Positions 28,001 through 34,274 of a stretch of DNA of 64,000 nucleotides are shown one piece after another. Origin of the DNA: Breviolum minutum Mf 1.05b.01 (lineage: Eukaryota; Sar; Dinophyceae; Suessiales; Symbiodiniaceae); contig DF239087.1 in NCBI GenBank assembly GCA_000507305.1, forward strand, positions 152,150 through 216,149. The letters are read 5' to 3'. The stretch's first letter is position 1; each line of letters starts with the position of its first letter. Below the pieces are notes generated by a model that was given only the letters and a program-made list of their open reading frames with translations, searched no databases and was not told the DNA's origin. A program made the position numbers and the translations under genes.

Positions 28001-28983
28001 CAAGGGATCAGTTTTTGTTAGAAGCCCAGATCAACCCCCCCCCCCAGTTTGACAGATTGATGGGAGTTTGACCTCGGTGTTCAGGTTGCCAATGATAACA
28101 AATGTCCATCCGATGTTTGCCGATAGGGCCAAGGAAAGGGGGTACCACCAGTGATTTAAAAGAGGCATCTTTGTGTTTGGTGATTCAATACATTGAAATC
28201 CCCAACTACCTGTAGATTGTCTAGGTATCTGGCTTCGAAATGAGTTAAAGAAAGTTGACATGCTCAATCCGTATGTTTTGGTGTTTTTGGAAAACACTAA
28301 ACATACTGACATAGAAAGAAAAGTGCAATACAGTGAAGCTTTTTGGACAATTGACACTTTTCCATGGCAAACTTGAAAGCGGTGGTTCCACTTTCAACAC
28401 GCATCCATTCCTACCGGTACATGGGGAAGCATGACGACCAGAGTATGTACACACACATACATTTGTGGATAATATAGCACCATGTACAAGCAATTGTGTG
28501 ATATATTAGGCACTGTAACTACACAAATGATGAGACTACCGCGTAGCAATCAAGCACAACGACAAGACAACTGGCACAATGATCATGATATATATATATA
28601 ATATATATATATATAAATAATATCCTCAAGCCATCTCATGTCATGTCATGCATGGCCATGTCATCACTTTTAAGAGACGTCAGAGACACTTGTCTCCCTA
28701 AAAAAAACATTGCACCTGCTTACCTTGGACAATAAGTCGAGTCACGTTTGTTTGAGAAAAAACTTCTGGATAGAATTCCTGAATTCGCCAAGGGTAGGTT
28801 TTTGTCAAATAAGTCCAGTCTATCTGAACATGCCAACAGGGTATAACTAAAATCTTCACGACGGAAAAGGGATGTTTTTTCAAAGCATCATATTCGGTCC
28901 TCCGACTTGACATTTTCTTCCGGAATGACCAAACCCCCGGTGGCCACCATTTCTCGCCGCCGCGACTCCAAACCCGATACCAT
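35..28983 (-). CDS. Gene D: long unrecognised multi-exon gene (or genes)
   Basis: About 50 short exons (21-170 nt) occur on one strand over 29 kb, with AG|G-type splice context and GT, GC or GA donors. Codon phase agrees over runs: 23538-22657 into 21469-22003 into 20679-21021; 20348 into 20134; 19661 into 18859, 18448 and 18200; 17215 into 16266, 16050 and 15708; 7139 into 6494, 6157, 5575 and 5516; 4894 into 4694, 4474, 4018 and 3752; and 1768 into 916 and 154. Long runs of unrelated open frames would not agree this way by chance. A hydrophobic segment near 22700 (GMAVFFTASAVWIVGCLNG) and another near 26300 suggest membrane spans. I recognise no domain and cannot exclude two or more genes in tandem. 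Confidence 0.45.
531..629. mobile_element. Family C element (MITE-like)
   Basis: ACTAGTTGATGGTTTTAACC ... GTTTGAAACCACCAACTAG; the core has AAATTGGATCATTTCCCCAA. Ends carry CTAG. Confidence 0.6.
866..916 (-). CDS. Gene D exon (51 nt)
   Basis: Encodes VLQDWAEAKAEAEEIHQ, an Ala/Glu-rich helix. Acceptor GATCCTCAG|G, donor CAG|GC (non-canonical), phase 0 at both ends. Confidence 0.55.
1736..1768 (-). CDS. Gene D exon (33 nt)
   Basis: Encodes EQDLQLTAAAK. Acceptor AACCGCAG|G, donor AAG|GC (non-canonical), phase 0 at both ends. Confidence 0.5.
2449..2516 (-). CDS. Possible gene D exon
   Basis: Encodes FGKLHLDQNGGVEGDPLKMY then LV. Acceptor TTTTTCAAAG|T, donor CA|GTCC. Confidence 0.3.
2600..2681 (-). 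CDS. Possible gene D exon
   Basis: Encodes SFLLNMDVAEEQHLRPKLIG then SGIHINM. Acceptor TTTCCAG|A, donor ATG|GTCC. Phase does not fit the upstream microexon, so one of the two is wrong. Confidence 0.35.
2979..2999 (-). CDS. Possible gene D microexon (21 nt)
   Basis: Encodes EGAAEK. Acceptor TTCGCTTCAG|C, consensus donor A|GTAAGC, phase 1 at both ends, fitting the previous exon. Confidence 0.35.
3643..3752 (-). CDS. Gene D exon, 36 residues
   Basis: Encodes YDSPIRQTLGDLLFEH then TQTRRNFLTYSRQAISGRKD. Acceptor GAGACCAG|G, consensus donor G|GTATGT, phase 2 in and 1 out. A longer frame over the same bases (96 codons) is rejected because it does not fit the previous exon. Confidence 0.6.
3963..4018 (-). 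CDS. Gene D exon
   Basis: Encodes PSRLNEMIVEGRESLLSD. Acceptor GTACCAAAG|C, donor CG|GTGACA, phase 0 in and 2 out. Confidence 0.55.
4278..4401. mobile_element. Family K inverted-repeat element (MITE-like)
   Basis: Ends ATAGGGAAAATGGTGG and CCACCAAGTTTCCCTATGAC are inverted copies. A second copy lies at 35028-35146. The right end forms the donor of the exon at 4402. Confidence 0.55.
4402..4474 (-). CDS. Gene D exon abutting a family K element
   Basis: Encodes GSRGRCLLEASRDLTQDP then ELIEIQ. Acceptor CTGTGTGTAG|T. The donor CAG|GTCATAGGG is the first base of the family K inverted-repeat element, so the intron starts at the element edge. Phase 2 in and 0 out. Confidence 0.6.
4623..4694 (-). 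CDS. Gene D exon
   Basis: Encodes TCWIVTGETGSKNGPRWHEP then QSH. Acceptor CTACCTCAG|C, donor GA|GTAGAT, phase 2 at both ends, consistent with neighbours. A second frame starting HVLDSHRGNRLQKW is also open. Confidence 0.45.
4836..4894 (-). CDS. Gene D exon
   Basis: Encodes DLYHFDVFSWDAGIFGTNQ. Acceptor ATGTTTAAG|G, full-consensus donor CG|GTAAGT, phase 0 in and 2 out. Confidence 0.5.
5265..5330. repeat. (GAT)n trinucleotide array
   Basis: About 22 GAT units; translates to poly-His in the minus ORF and is not coding. Confidence 0.95.
5379..5516 (-). CDS. Gene D exon, 45 residues
   Basis: Encodes AIQKLSPIAKFASLCGGFVY, GDHQRISATLVSASHLVI and SSQDYPK. Acceptor TTTTTAGCAG|T, donor AAG|GC (non-canonical), phase 1 at both ends. 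The plus-strand frame here is a shadow. Confidence 0.6.
5555..5575 (-). CDS. Gene D microexon (21 nt)
   Basis: Encodes EVEDDP. Acceptor GGTTTTTTGCAG|A next to element sequence, donor A|GTAGAG, phase 1 at both ends, fitting both neighbours. Confidence 0.45.
6063..6157 (-). CDS. Gene D exon
   Basis: Encodes SRYSMNSPVWRRAATLRLDP then PENVPMAGRKI. Acceptor CGTCGCAG|C, GC donor, phase 2 in and 1 out, joining both neighbours. GC-rich against its surroundings. Confidence 0.55.
6383..6494 (-). CDS. Gene D exon
   Basis: Encodes CSSSDPHVGCPFFTVGKVED then PTFGNPLKRQEMIDLL. Acceptor ATTTCCAAAG|T, GA donor (TAG|GA), phase 1 in and 2 out. Confidence 0.55.
6584..6687. mobile_element. Family B element (MITE-like)
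   Basis: Ends CTCCCTGAAACTAACATAG and CTATGTTAGTTTCAGGGAG; the core contains CCTGAAAATAGGCC and CCAACCATCCA. It splits a segment that is intact at 3.5 kb. Confidence 0.65.
7106..7139 (-). CDS. Gene D exon (34 nt)
   Basis: Encodes VAKDLWKPDVD. Acceptor AGACCTCAG|G, donor G|GTTAAT, phase 0 in and 1 out, which fits the next exon. Confidence 0.5.
7330..7382 (-). CDS. Gene D exon
   Basis: Encodes FWHPIIDRKIKPQRVTL. Acceptor AAACGCAG|C, donor TTG|GTGCGA, phase 1 in and 0 out, fitting the next exon. Confidence 0.5.
8761..8819 (-). CDS. Possible gene D exon
   Basis: Encodes QTAFKSYNSKKKSYELDEI. Acceptor GCACTCAG|C, GC donor. A second frame (PRRKAMSWMKSCIFALKAF) is open over the same bases. Confidence 0.4.
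9315..9341 (-). CDS. Possible gene D microexon (27 nt)
   Basis: Encodes AMRQQIASE. Acceptor CACTGCCCAG|G, donor GAG|GTTCCT, phase 0 at both ends. Confidence 0.4.
9398..9523. mobile_element. Family A element (MITE-like)
   Basis: Ends CTGTTGATGGTTCAGAAATCC and GGATTCTGAACCATCAACAG are inverted copies around a conserved core (CACCAGTTGAGG, TTTACAGGGTTTTA). Non-autonomous. Confidence 0.65.
10032..10127 (-). CDS. Gene D exon
   Basis: Encodes SFKNFIHEIFDPAHFEFIQQ then NLAGTCSIISEE. Acceptor ATCGCTTAG|A, donor GAG|GTTTCA, phase 0 at both ends. Confidence 0.55.
11202..11240 (-). CDS. Gene D exon (39 nt)
   Basis: Encodes VVEAPPEIWTLLQ. Acceptor GATTTCAG|G, donor CAG|GC (non-canonical), phase 0 at both ends. 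Confidence 0.5.
11856..11922 (-). CDS. Gene D exon
   Basis: Encodes KQLEALCLHDSLHAIDG then PGIQQ. Acceptor ACACCAAAG|A, donor G|GTGCTT, phase 0 in and 1 out. Confidence 0.45.
12086..12161 (-). CDS. Possible gene D exon
   Basis: Acceptor CATCAG|G, donor G|GTTTTC. Reads VWSDTFGSIRCRSFSTG, ASAHVVYL; a second frame reads GATPLVQFDVDLLVRVPV. Both look protein-like, so the frame is open. Confidence 0.35.
12499..12617. mobile_element. Family A element, variant terminus
   Basis: Ends CTACTGTTGATGGAAGAAAT and ATTTCTTCATCAACAGTAG. This subgroup has GGAAGAAATCCTG in place of GGTTCAGAAATCC. Confidence 0.6.
13087..13113 (-). CDS. Possible gene D microexon (27 nt)
   Basis: Acceptor GCCCCCAG|C and donor CG|GTGTAA. 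Reads RDVGQCRRP in phase 0 or EMSDNAEG in phase 2; the first fits the preceding exon. Confidence 0.3.
13553..13633 (-). CDS. Gene D exon
   Basis: Encodes AQDFPKAFLQQSAGLVIG then TLCLLRDPE. Acceptor TTCTCTCAG|G, donor GAG|GC (non-canonical), phase 0. Phase does not join the preceding exon directly, so an exon may be missing between them. Confidence 0.5.
14210..14276 (-). CDS. Gene D exon
   Basis: Encodes KSTVEVRCFQDLLDGILDG then VWA. Acceptor ATCTTTCAAG|A, donor G|GTAGAT, phase 0 in and 1 out. Confidence 0.6.
15484..15527. repeat. (CAAA)n array
   Basis: About 10 AAAC units immediately after a gene D exon. Confidence 0.9.
15547..15708 (-). CDS. Gene D exon, 54 residues
   Basis: Encodes ERGLVNDPTLLVVHPLEVHS, DGLGNSLKLPFEAIGGG and INNLEVNMAGIQIIITE. 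Acceptor GGATCAG|G, GA donor (GAG|GA), phase 0 at both ends. Beta-rich looking; no family recognised. A (CAAA)n tract follows in the intron. Confidence 0.65.
15803..15921. mobile_element. Family D element (MITE-like)
   Basis: CATATGGATGTTTCCAAAAA ... TTTTCGGAAACATCCATATG with core CAAAATGGATGGT and CATTTTAATAGGGTTTTCC in inverted order. In translation this is the KMDGENNGKPY string that I recall from many Symbiodiniaceae models. Confidence 0.7.
16029..16050 (-). CDS. Possible gene D microexon (22 nt)
   Basis: Encodes FDMSGGL. Acceptor TTGCCCCCAG|T, donor TTG|GTTATG. It bridges the phases of its two neighbours, which is the main argument for it. Confidence 0.3.
16167..16266 (-). CDS. Gene D exon
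   Basis: Encodes RSETKHMVQERSQGFWD then TYCTALEERLNDLKN, a helical charged segment. Acceptor CTTCTTAG|A, GA donor (CAG|GA), phase 1 in and 2 out. Confidence 0.6.
16976..17101. mobile_element. Family D element
   Basis: ATATGTGGATGTTTCC ... GGAAACATCCATATG. Confidence 0.65.
17161..17215 (-). CDS. Gene D exon
   Basis: Encodes VYHLLRGSLCWIGGDVSQ, the frame that joins both neighbours. Acceptor CTTGCCTAAG|G, donor G|GTGAAT, phase 0 in and 1 out. An alternative frame reads SFEAAFAGLAVMCHK. Confidence 0.5.
18137..18200 (-). CDS. Gene D exon
   Basis: Encodes SDNLWLAADMAQAPSSCIS then LQ. Acceptor ATGTCCAG|G, GC donor, phase 2 in and 0 out. Confidence 0.5.
18396..18448 (-). CDS. Gene D exon
   Basis: Encodes VGSSIFVATLWLCNASW in the frame that fits both neighbours. 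Acceptor CCTCGAAG|G, donor CG|GTTTGG. The longer frame WEQHFCCYTLALQRILAV over the same bases is the alternative. Confidence 0.45.
18772..18859 (-). CDS. Gene D exon
   Basis: Encodes GEKVLLETFTQKCRPKAGDI then FWEMPWSCE. Strong acceptor (CATTTTTCCAG|A) and consensus donor (GAA|GTAAAT), phase 2 in and 0 out. A second frame is open but does not fit the previous exon. Confidence 0.6.
19115..19229. mobile_element. Family C element, long-core variant
   Basis: TAGTTGGTGGTTTTTCACC ... AACAAAACCACCACCCGG with core AACCGTC/AAATTGGATCATG. Confidence 0.55.
19601..19661 (-). CDS. Gene D exon
   Basis: Encodes LSSAAKNPFGFPKLDFSIL. Acceptor AGCCAAG|G, GA donor (CAG|GA), phase 1 in and 2 out. A family G element begins about 20 bp into the intron. 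Confidence 0.5.
20064..20134 (-). CDS. Gene D exon
   Basis: Encodes TETETHALKTGCSFTCVG then TDLFQ. Acceptor AAATAGTAG|C directly after a (TA)n tract, donor CAG|GTTTTT, phase 1 in and 0 out. Confidence 0.5.
20296..20348 (-). CDS. Possible gene D exon
   Basis: Encodes VVAGDSVGETWNTPEWA in the frame required by both neighbours. Acceptor AGTTTCTAG|C, GA donor. Another open frame (EFELGTAQFLALLLGIQLG) covers the same bases. Confidence 0.4.
20679..20724 (-). CDS. Gene D exon
   Basis: Encodes DNKKSRISRIFITT. Acceptor GCCCCAG|T, donor TG|GTTGAC, phase 1 in and 2 out. Confidence 0.45.
20890..21021 (-). CDS. Gene D exon
   Basis: Encodes NPTIDPQKVGERLVTWCRVV, VLASLEDLCKQWEDTTVQLV and PFL. Acceptor TTCTTTAAG|A, donor T|GTATAT, phase 1 at both ends. 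Helical, amphipathic. Confidence 0.6.
21469..21614 (-). CDS. Gene D exon
   Basis: Encodes APSTATGHTVGTIGTMICLI, LTPSQQTCLALQEFIPL, NGTGVKFHTPK. Acceptor ACGTAAG|T, donor G|GTCGTT, phase 2 in and 1 out. Confidence 0.65.
21683..21760 (-). CDS. Gene D exon
   Basis: Encodes YSSWLFELHCFAGLGLCFGS then PAQLV. Acceptor TGGAGAG|G, donor AA|GTCACC, phase 2 at both ends. It lies opposite a 108-codon plus-strand frame rejected as a shadow. Confidence 0.6.
21891..22003 (-). CDS. Gene D exon
   Basis: Encodes KDVHPQANNQTLSLSRPFVV, VKREQQVEVAVNGNLFK. Acceptor TTGGGCAAG|A just after a CAA-repeat tract, donor AA|GTGTAG, phase 0 in and 2 out. Part of the most coherent three-exon run of gene D. Confidence 0.65.
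22009..22042. repeat. (CAA)n array
   Basis: CAACAACAA... about 11 units directly upstream of the acceptor of the exon at 22003, where it acts as part of the pyrimidine-rich (minus-strand TTG) tract. Confidence 0.9.
22657..22826 (-). CDS. Gene D exon with hydrophobic segment
   Basis: Encodes VCLDLRSLYFREGLNLHRWL, HIFWPFEPGTD, MGMAVFFTASAVWIV and GCLNGFGVVW. Acceptor CACGAG|G, donor TGG|GTGAAG, phase 1 in and 0 out. The last 24 residues could form one membrane helix. A second open frame (SERIWSGLGEDTEDETTKT) overlaps its end and is an alternative. Confidence 0.5.
23015..23128 (-). CDS. Gene D exon
   Basis: Encodes TAANRYLFKNKFPSEIVG, IPMVQWIVGIPLRRVSSNY. Acceptor ATTCCAG|G, donor A|GTAGGA, phase 1 at both ends. 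Two other frames are open, but this one fits both neighbours. Confidence 0.55.
23504..23538 (-). CDS. Gene D exon (35-nt microexon)
   Basis: Encodes IMNNVDTADTT. Acceptor GTGTCAG|G, donor CAG|GC (non-canonical), phase 2 in and 1 out, fitting the next exon. Confidence 0.45.
24081..24126 (-). CDS. Gene D exon
   Basis: Encodes LFMNTAPKLAEKHIK. Acceptor CCATGAG|T, donor G|GTGCAC. The downstream frame continues as APVFSASIQNG. Confidence 0.4.
24190..24248 (-). CDS. Gene D exon
   Basis: Encodes ASRPIIQESMKGINVASFT. Acceptor AAAACAG|C; phase 1 start fits the previous exon. The 3' end uses a GA donor to keep phase with the next exon; a GT donor two bases on is the alternative. Confidence 0.45.
25222..25300 (-). 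CDS. Gene D exon
   Basis: Encodes SCFVFLAKTHGDSDDVRR then VLPLTDQL. Acceptor CAAAAAAG|T, donor CTAG|GTCC, phase 0 in and 1 out. It lies opposite the longest plus-strand frame of the area, which is therefore rejected. Confidence 0.55.
25442..25534 (-). CDS. Gene D exon
   Basis: Encodes RLATLDNVRHHWAQRS, IPERNIFAFQSLKLP. Acceptor CTTGCTCAG|C, donor CCT|GTGATA, phase 0 at both ends, matching the next exon. Confidence 0.6.
25649..25903 (-). CDS. Gene D coding region, exon borders unresolved
   Basis: 85-codon open frame with KVVLETQTSPFGEVIRRK and IHINDSEKRVATGRGSSMM. A GAG|GTGATA donor inside suggests that only part is exon. Confidence 0.35.
   Translation of the reverse strand: MLCRLLPGIGDARQATLHGFLLLTPILFLEMKPCSQKVVLETQTSPFGEVIRRKIHINDSEKRVATGRGSSMMANKWWSLPFKL
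26015..26095 (-). CDS. Gene D exon
   Basis: Encodes VVHRSAEEDIAPLSFSGVWR then SVAVQLE. Strong acceptor (TTTTCTGCAG|G), donor GAG|GC (non-canonical), phase 0. It could extend to AGAFSS before a GT donor. Confidence 0.55.
26226..26351 (-). CDS. Possible gene D coding segment with membrane span
   Basis: Open frame METDNVTISVVLWVMSAFEV then YQLFALFTRNRHILKK and MRQRE, stop. Hydrophobic stretch followed by basic residues, as at the inner end of a membrane helix. A plus-strand frame over the same bases is equally open. Confidence 0.3.
   Translation of the reverse strand: METDNVTISVVLWVMSAFEVYQLFALFTRNRHILKKMRQRE
26516..26625. mobile_element. Family C element, long-core variant
   Basis: TTGGTGGTTGGTTCCCCAAC ... 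ACGAAACCACCACCTAG. On the plus strand it begins GT and ends CTAG, like a complete intron. Confidence 0.6.
26812..26856 (-). CDS. Possible gene D exon
   Basis: Encodes VTSFVHRSDVKSRK. Acceptor TTTGCAG|G, donor AA|GTACTG. A 91-codon plus-strand frame overlaps and cannot be fully excluded. Confidence 0.35.
27003..27051 (-). CDS. Gene D exon
   Basis: Encodes LVFSTMKRHKTQLESE. Acceptor TACTGCAG|C, donor AAG|GC (non-canonical), phase 0 in and 1 out. Confidence 0.4.
27323..27364 (-). CDS. Gene D exon
   Basis: Encodes LEGFLAVVNRLKDQ. Acceptor GTTTTCAAG|T, donor CAG|GTGATT, phase 0. The frame stays open through VIQAVTYLYPLV. Confidence 0.5.
27643..27753 (-). CDS. Gene D exon
   Basis: Encodes LWQVDNKELVFLLELLLAG, TEQSNCRVPVECADTAIR. 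Polypyrimidine acceptor (TTATTGTGAAG|T), donor CGC|GTTTG, phase 0 at both ends. The plus-strand frame over it is a shadow. Confidence 0.55.
28052..28144 (-). CDS. Possible gene D coding segment
   Basis: Open minus-strand segment reading YPLSLALSANIGWTFVIIGN and LNTEVKLPSIC, partly hydrophobic. No clean splice sites were fixed, so the ends are approximate. Confidence 0.3.
28900..28983 (-). CDS. Gene D candidate first exon
   Basis: ATG followed by MVSGLESRRREMVATGG and LVIPEENVKSE, ending at GAG|GA. It starts about 185 bp after the protease stop codon, as expected for tightly packed dinoflagellate genes. No upstream signal proves the start. Confidence 0.35.
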
Positions 28984-29167
28984 CCTTTTTTTTGCCAAAA
29001 ACGTCGCGGGTGCGTCACGTCAATGGTGTTTTGAACGACACCCTTAAGGCCAACTCCGGGCATTGCAGCAGTGCTGCAAACCTGTCACCCCGGCTTGAGC
29101 GGAGCGGCTTCCGGAGATATGCGGATGGCTATAGTGACTTGGTGAAGAGGTGCCAGATCAATACGAC

Positions 29168-29270
29168 TCAGCGGTTCACACCAATGTCATTCTCTTCTTC
29201 ATTGTAATAACCCGCGCCCGTGGGGTAGGAGGTGTCGAACAAAATGCCACAAGTGCCGCATACATGCTGC
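29168..29270 (-). CDS. Cysteine protease exon 18 (C-terminus and stop)
   Basis: Encodes QHVCGTCGILFDTSYP and an acidic tail GAGYYNEEENDIGVNR followed by TGA. As I recall, VCGTCGILxDxxYP is the usual C-terminal motif of dinoflagellate cathepsins. Acceptor CGCCGAG|G. No KDEL-type signal is present, so secretion or lysosomal sorting is more likely than ER retention. Confidence 0.85.
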
Positions 29271-29890
29271 CTCGGCGAATAACTGAAGGGTGAAGGCCGG
29301 AGGAACCACACAAGATGTCTGACTTGAGGATTGTGTTTCAAATGAATGCACACAAGAATGGACTTACTATTGATGAACATGTTATATAGCAATGGAGGTG
29401 GTGATGAGAATGAAAGTAAGGTACAAAGAGACATTGATTAGACCGCACAATTAATTGGCACGGCATGCTGAGAAAGAATGATGGTAGTGAGTATTGTTGT
29501 TTACTGTTATAGGTTTTAGTCATTGGTATTACTTTTATTACTCCGGTCATTGTTAGTATGAGTATGTTTGCTACCATAACTACAGTAATCATTGTACATC
29601 ATTGTAGTGCAGTAAAAATGATACGGTTGATGGAAGAAATCCTGCACCAGGTGGGATGTTTAAAACCTTGTAAGTAACTAATGGGATGAGCTACCTCTCA
29701 ACTGGTGCAGGATTTCTTCCATCAACAATAGTGTTAATGGTGATAATGTTGACAATGTGTTCTGGGCGATGCTGATCGTGATTGTTATATTGATGCGAAA
29801 CATGAAAATCACAAAGAGGATACTGTAATGGTGATGCTGGTCCTCCTTATGATGATGAAGACTCAGAAGAAGAAGAAGAAGAAGAAGAAA

Positions 29891-29928
<38 letters not shown>

Positions 29929-32900
29929 AGAAATGATTGTAATTTAGAGAGTACCCCGGGCATTCAACCGCTTCCTGCCCAAGGGGATGAGTTGATTCCT
30001 GTACCTCGTGGGAAATTCCCCAGTAATCCTTAAACCTTCCACCACTTTTTCAACCCCCCCAAAGCCTTTGAAGAATATGCCCTCAACAAATGTGTGTCAT
30101 GTCCCAAGTAGAAGTGAAACTCAAATAAAACGAGTTGGTGGTTTCAACCAACCCCTTTGAAAAATATGCCCGTCAAAATGGGTTCATCTTCCCCAATTTT
30201 CGGGGTGAACATAAAAAATATTTGAAACCACCACCCAGAAAAGTGTTCTTATTCACACATCATAGATTGCACTTACTTGCCGTTTCAAAAATCTGCCATT
30301 CTGACAATATAGGTTGACTCTTCCCGCATAAATTCTCATCTTCATGGGACGCACAATATAGAACTTGCAGTTTCACCATTTGGACAGGGTAATCAAACGG
30401 GACTTATCTCCATTTTCAGATTGGTAAAACAATTCAACTGATGTAGAAATCCAAAAACAACTGGGGATTCCCGATTGAATCCTACTTCACATTAGATGCC
30501 TCTTCCTCCCATAGTCATCAAAGTGGATGGTGGATTCCTGCGTTCCTCCAAGACTAGTTTGTTTGTAAGATCAGTTTCCACTTCCATGTTTACCGGAAGA
30601 ACGGTCATGATATTTCCCAGTCAATGGTAGGTTGCTGGGAATCTGAATGGGAGCATTACCCTCCAGGGAACGGTTCGTCCATTTCCCACCTCCCACGGGA
30701 AAAACACGAAATTATCGATTCAAGAGTGCCAGCTTGGAATATGTTACAAGTAGTTTCCCGGAGGATACTTGAGCGACTTGGGTGAGTAGTGTATATTTCA
30801 ATAAATTTCCCAGCCTGAATTGTTGAGTGGAGTGAAGGAACCCCCATCCAAGACCACCAATAAAAACGTCAGTATTCAGAAGTGATTTCTCGCATATCCC
30901 CAAAAAAGCTCCATGAGTGATCCCCCTTTTCGCGCATTTCACAGGTGATCTCTAAGCCAAGGAATCACATGTTTTTGCAATATATCATCCCAATATAAAA
31001 AACCTTCCAATTTTGCCACCATGGCCTTTGCAACAGGGGGCCTTAGGAAGGCCCTAAGTTATCCCATAAAAAACGGGTCCAACTCACGGCCCGCATCCGT
31101 TGGGTGTGCACACCCATCCCCCCCAAGTAACAGTGGCAAATGAAGGTCTTTTTTTACTATAGGCATCCCCTAGTAAAAGTATATGAATCCTGGTGGTAAC
31201 TCTTAACAGTCCAGACCCAAAGATATATTTACGACAGCAACTTGTGATGTTCAGAGATTTCTTCACAAACCCAACATATTGGTTTATAAGGACCCTTTAC
31301 TAACAAAACCTTTTGGTATCGGCAAGCCATCTATTTTGACCTTAAGGTAGTCTTGGTTTATCATGGCCCCTTACAAATTGCCACCTTTTGGGGGTGGCGA
31401 TCGCCATCTACTTTCACAACTTCCATCCAGGCGACTCGGTGACATGTTCATCGGCACAAAGGCTGCCATGGGATGGTGTGTGGTCAGTACCGCAGTATCC
31501 CTGGCCCACAAAAAACATTGCCGATGTTTTAGCCAAGGTATTTAATGTCTATATATGATTTATATATGGTTCATAGATGGTTTACCTATAGGGTTCATAT
31601 AATTGTTGTATGTATCATATATGGTTTATGTGGTTTATATGGTTTTTGTTGGTTCAGCCAAAATAATGTTGAACCTGCTTATGATTTGAAGAGTGTGACA
31701 ACTTGGAGACATGCGTAAGGAGTTCTCGGAATTTCCATTGGTACCAGGCGTACATCCAAACACAAGGTGTTCCAAATACAGTAAAAAGATGGCACAGTCT
31801 CTGCACATTGGTTTATAGGGACCTTTTTTCCACATGTATGTATATATGTATATGCAATATATATATATATATATGAACAGGGTATATATTGCAGCACATA
31901 TATATTTTATATATATATACCCTCCCGTTTCAAAACTCCTGTCCTCTTCATCCTCATGGCGAATCAGTCGAAGGTAGCCGTCCTGTCGTTGGTGGAGCTG
32001 GCCAACAACCATTGAAGGTCTGGTAGATTCCCATCACTGTTTGAATCTGAAAATTTGTTTGCTCCAATTTTGGAAGGTTGTTGTTTCTATCTTTTTTGGA
32101 CTTCCTGCTTTTTCAGGGCACAAAAATGAGGGAGTTTCAACCCAAAGAAAAAAACAGCCCGCCCCAACTTTGGGCGGTTAGGGGAATCGGAATCGGTGGA
32201 AGTGAAGTGATCAGCGTCAAAAATTCCCATTCTCTTGATGTGCCGTTGTGAAACAGAAGCCACACAGTTCACGAACGAACTGAGCGCTAAAAAAGAGTCC
32301 CAAGCGCACAATTTTTCGGTGAGCAAAAGAAAGGTCTTTGAAACGATCAAATTCATGTTCTACGAGCTTCATGATTTGGGAGAATCAGCGACAAGTGATA
32401 CTATCGGACAATCAAACTTCCGACCGAATGTCTTCCCCCGACACCGTGAAATTCTTCTAGGCTTTGATAGCAAGTTCGCAAGACACCTCCAGTTTTCCCA
32501 ACGTAGACTAGAAATCCCTGCATTTTAAGTTCAGGCAAAAGGGGTCCAACAAAAATGTTTCACCAAAGTAGAGTAGTTTCAGGCCATGAAACGTCACAAT
32601 TGGTCAAACTTACTACTTACCTTCTGAGTTCATCTAAAAAAGAAAGGTCTTCAGCCATAAAGAAAATTCCCAAGCGTTTCATCTTCCGCATGCCGGGAGG
32701 AAACCATCCCAGCAAGTACCATCCTACCGTTTTCACAGCTCTCCCGGTTCTCCTCACCCCATAGAGTGCCCCAAGAATTGCGGATCGTCCAAAATTTGGT
32801 GCCTCCTTCTTCGCCATAGCCCATCCTGAAAAACATGGATGGAAATTCGCGATAGTTGCCAGGTTGAAGTTTAATTTCCCAGATCTTCAAAAAAATGATG

Positions 32901-34089
32901 TGAAAGAAGAATTCCGGACAAAACCAAGGTGGAAAGTTTCAAGGATTTTGGGCCGAAAAGAAAAAAAAACGCCAACTGTAACTACACTCTTGAAGTGTAA
33001 CCTTGAACTTGAAACCTGAAAAGATATGGTACTGGAAAAGGAGCTTCCGATTTTTGGAAAACCATCATGAGTTTCAGGTTCCAGCCGTTAAGCTTCGTGG
33101 CTGTAACCTTACCTGACCTGCAAGAAAGGTCCAAGGTCAAATATGTTGGATGTCTTTTTAGGTGGTACCGTTGAGAGCTGAAATCCTGCACCAGTTGATA
33201 GGTAGTTTATCCCATTCCCATTATTTTCGTAGTTTTATACATTTTAGGTGGTGCAGGATTTCTTCCACCAACAGTAGTTACATCCATCCTCAATGTGAAG
33301 ACTTCGTGGTTGCCGCAAAAAATGGTTGCAACTTGCCAGTATTGATTGCAGGAAATCATGATTGTAGTTGCAAATGATTTCACCCAACACACGTGGTAGC
33401 ATGTATACATATATATATATATATGTATGTAATATAATGCATATATGTGCCAGGGTCTAAACTCCCTCTATTGGGGATGGTCATCCCACCGTTGATAAGA
33501 AATCCTTATAATGGATACATAAACCCCTACTATTGGGTTGACAAGACTGCATGCAGTGAATCTTGGAACACCTCTAACCTTCAGGGTAGAAATAGGCATA
33601 CAAACAAAAATCGCCTACCAAAAAAGACATCTCAACCTCCAAGTCAAAAAAAACATGAATAAAGAGATGGTAGGTAAAATGCATGTGTCACAAATGGCGA
33701 AGTTTGTTGCCTATTCATCTCAAGGACCCTTTTTTGTGTCGTCATTCAGGTGGAACTTGTGACATCATACGTTCATCACCACAATTGTTTTATGATAGAT
33801 TATATGTCTATGATGGTCTTACAGCGGGATCACTTTCAAGACATCATGTTCACCAAAAACGGAAGGCGATGAAGTCATTTCTGCGTAAGTTTCCTGTCAT
33901 TCTAAATTGCGACAATTGAATTCTTCCCAGTTGTTTCAAGAAGGCCCAGCTTATGAGAGTGGTAGTCACATACATCAAGTTGTAAAGGACTTATTCTTAA
34001 AGCACACGGTACACATGTTGAAAAAAATCAGGTGTAGATGTTGAAAATGGTGTATCATCAGTATCATCAGTATCATCATCATCATCACC

Positions 34090-34143
<54 letters not shown>

Positions 34144-34187
34144 GCCAACATCATCGTCGTCATCATCAACGTCATCATCAACATCAA

Positions 34188-34219
<32 letters not shown>

Positions 34220-34238
34220 ACATCATCATCATCATCAA

Positions 34239-34274
<36 letters not shown>

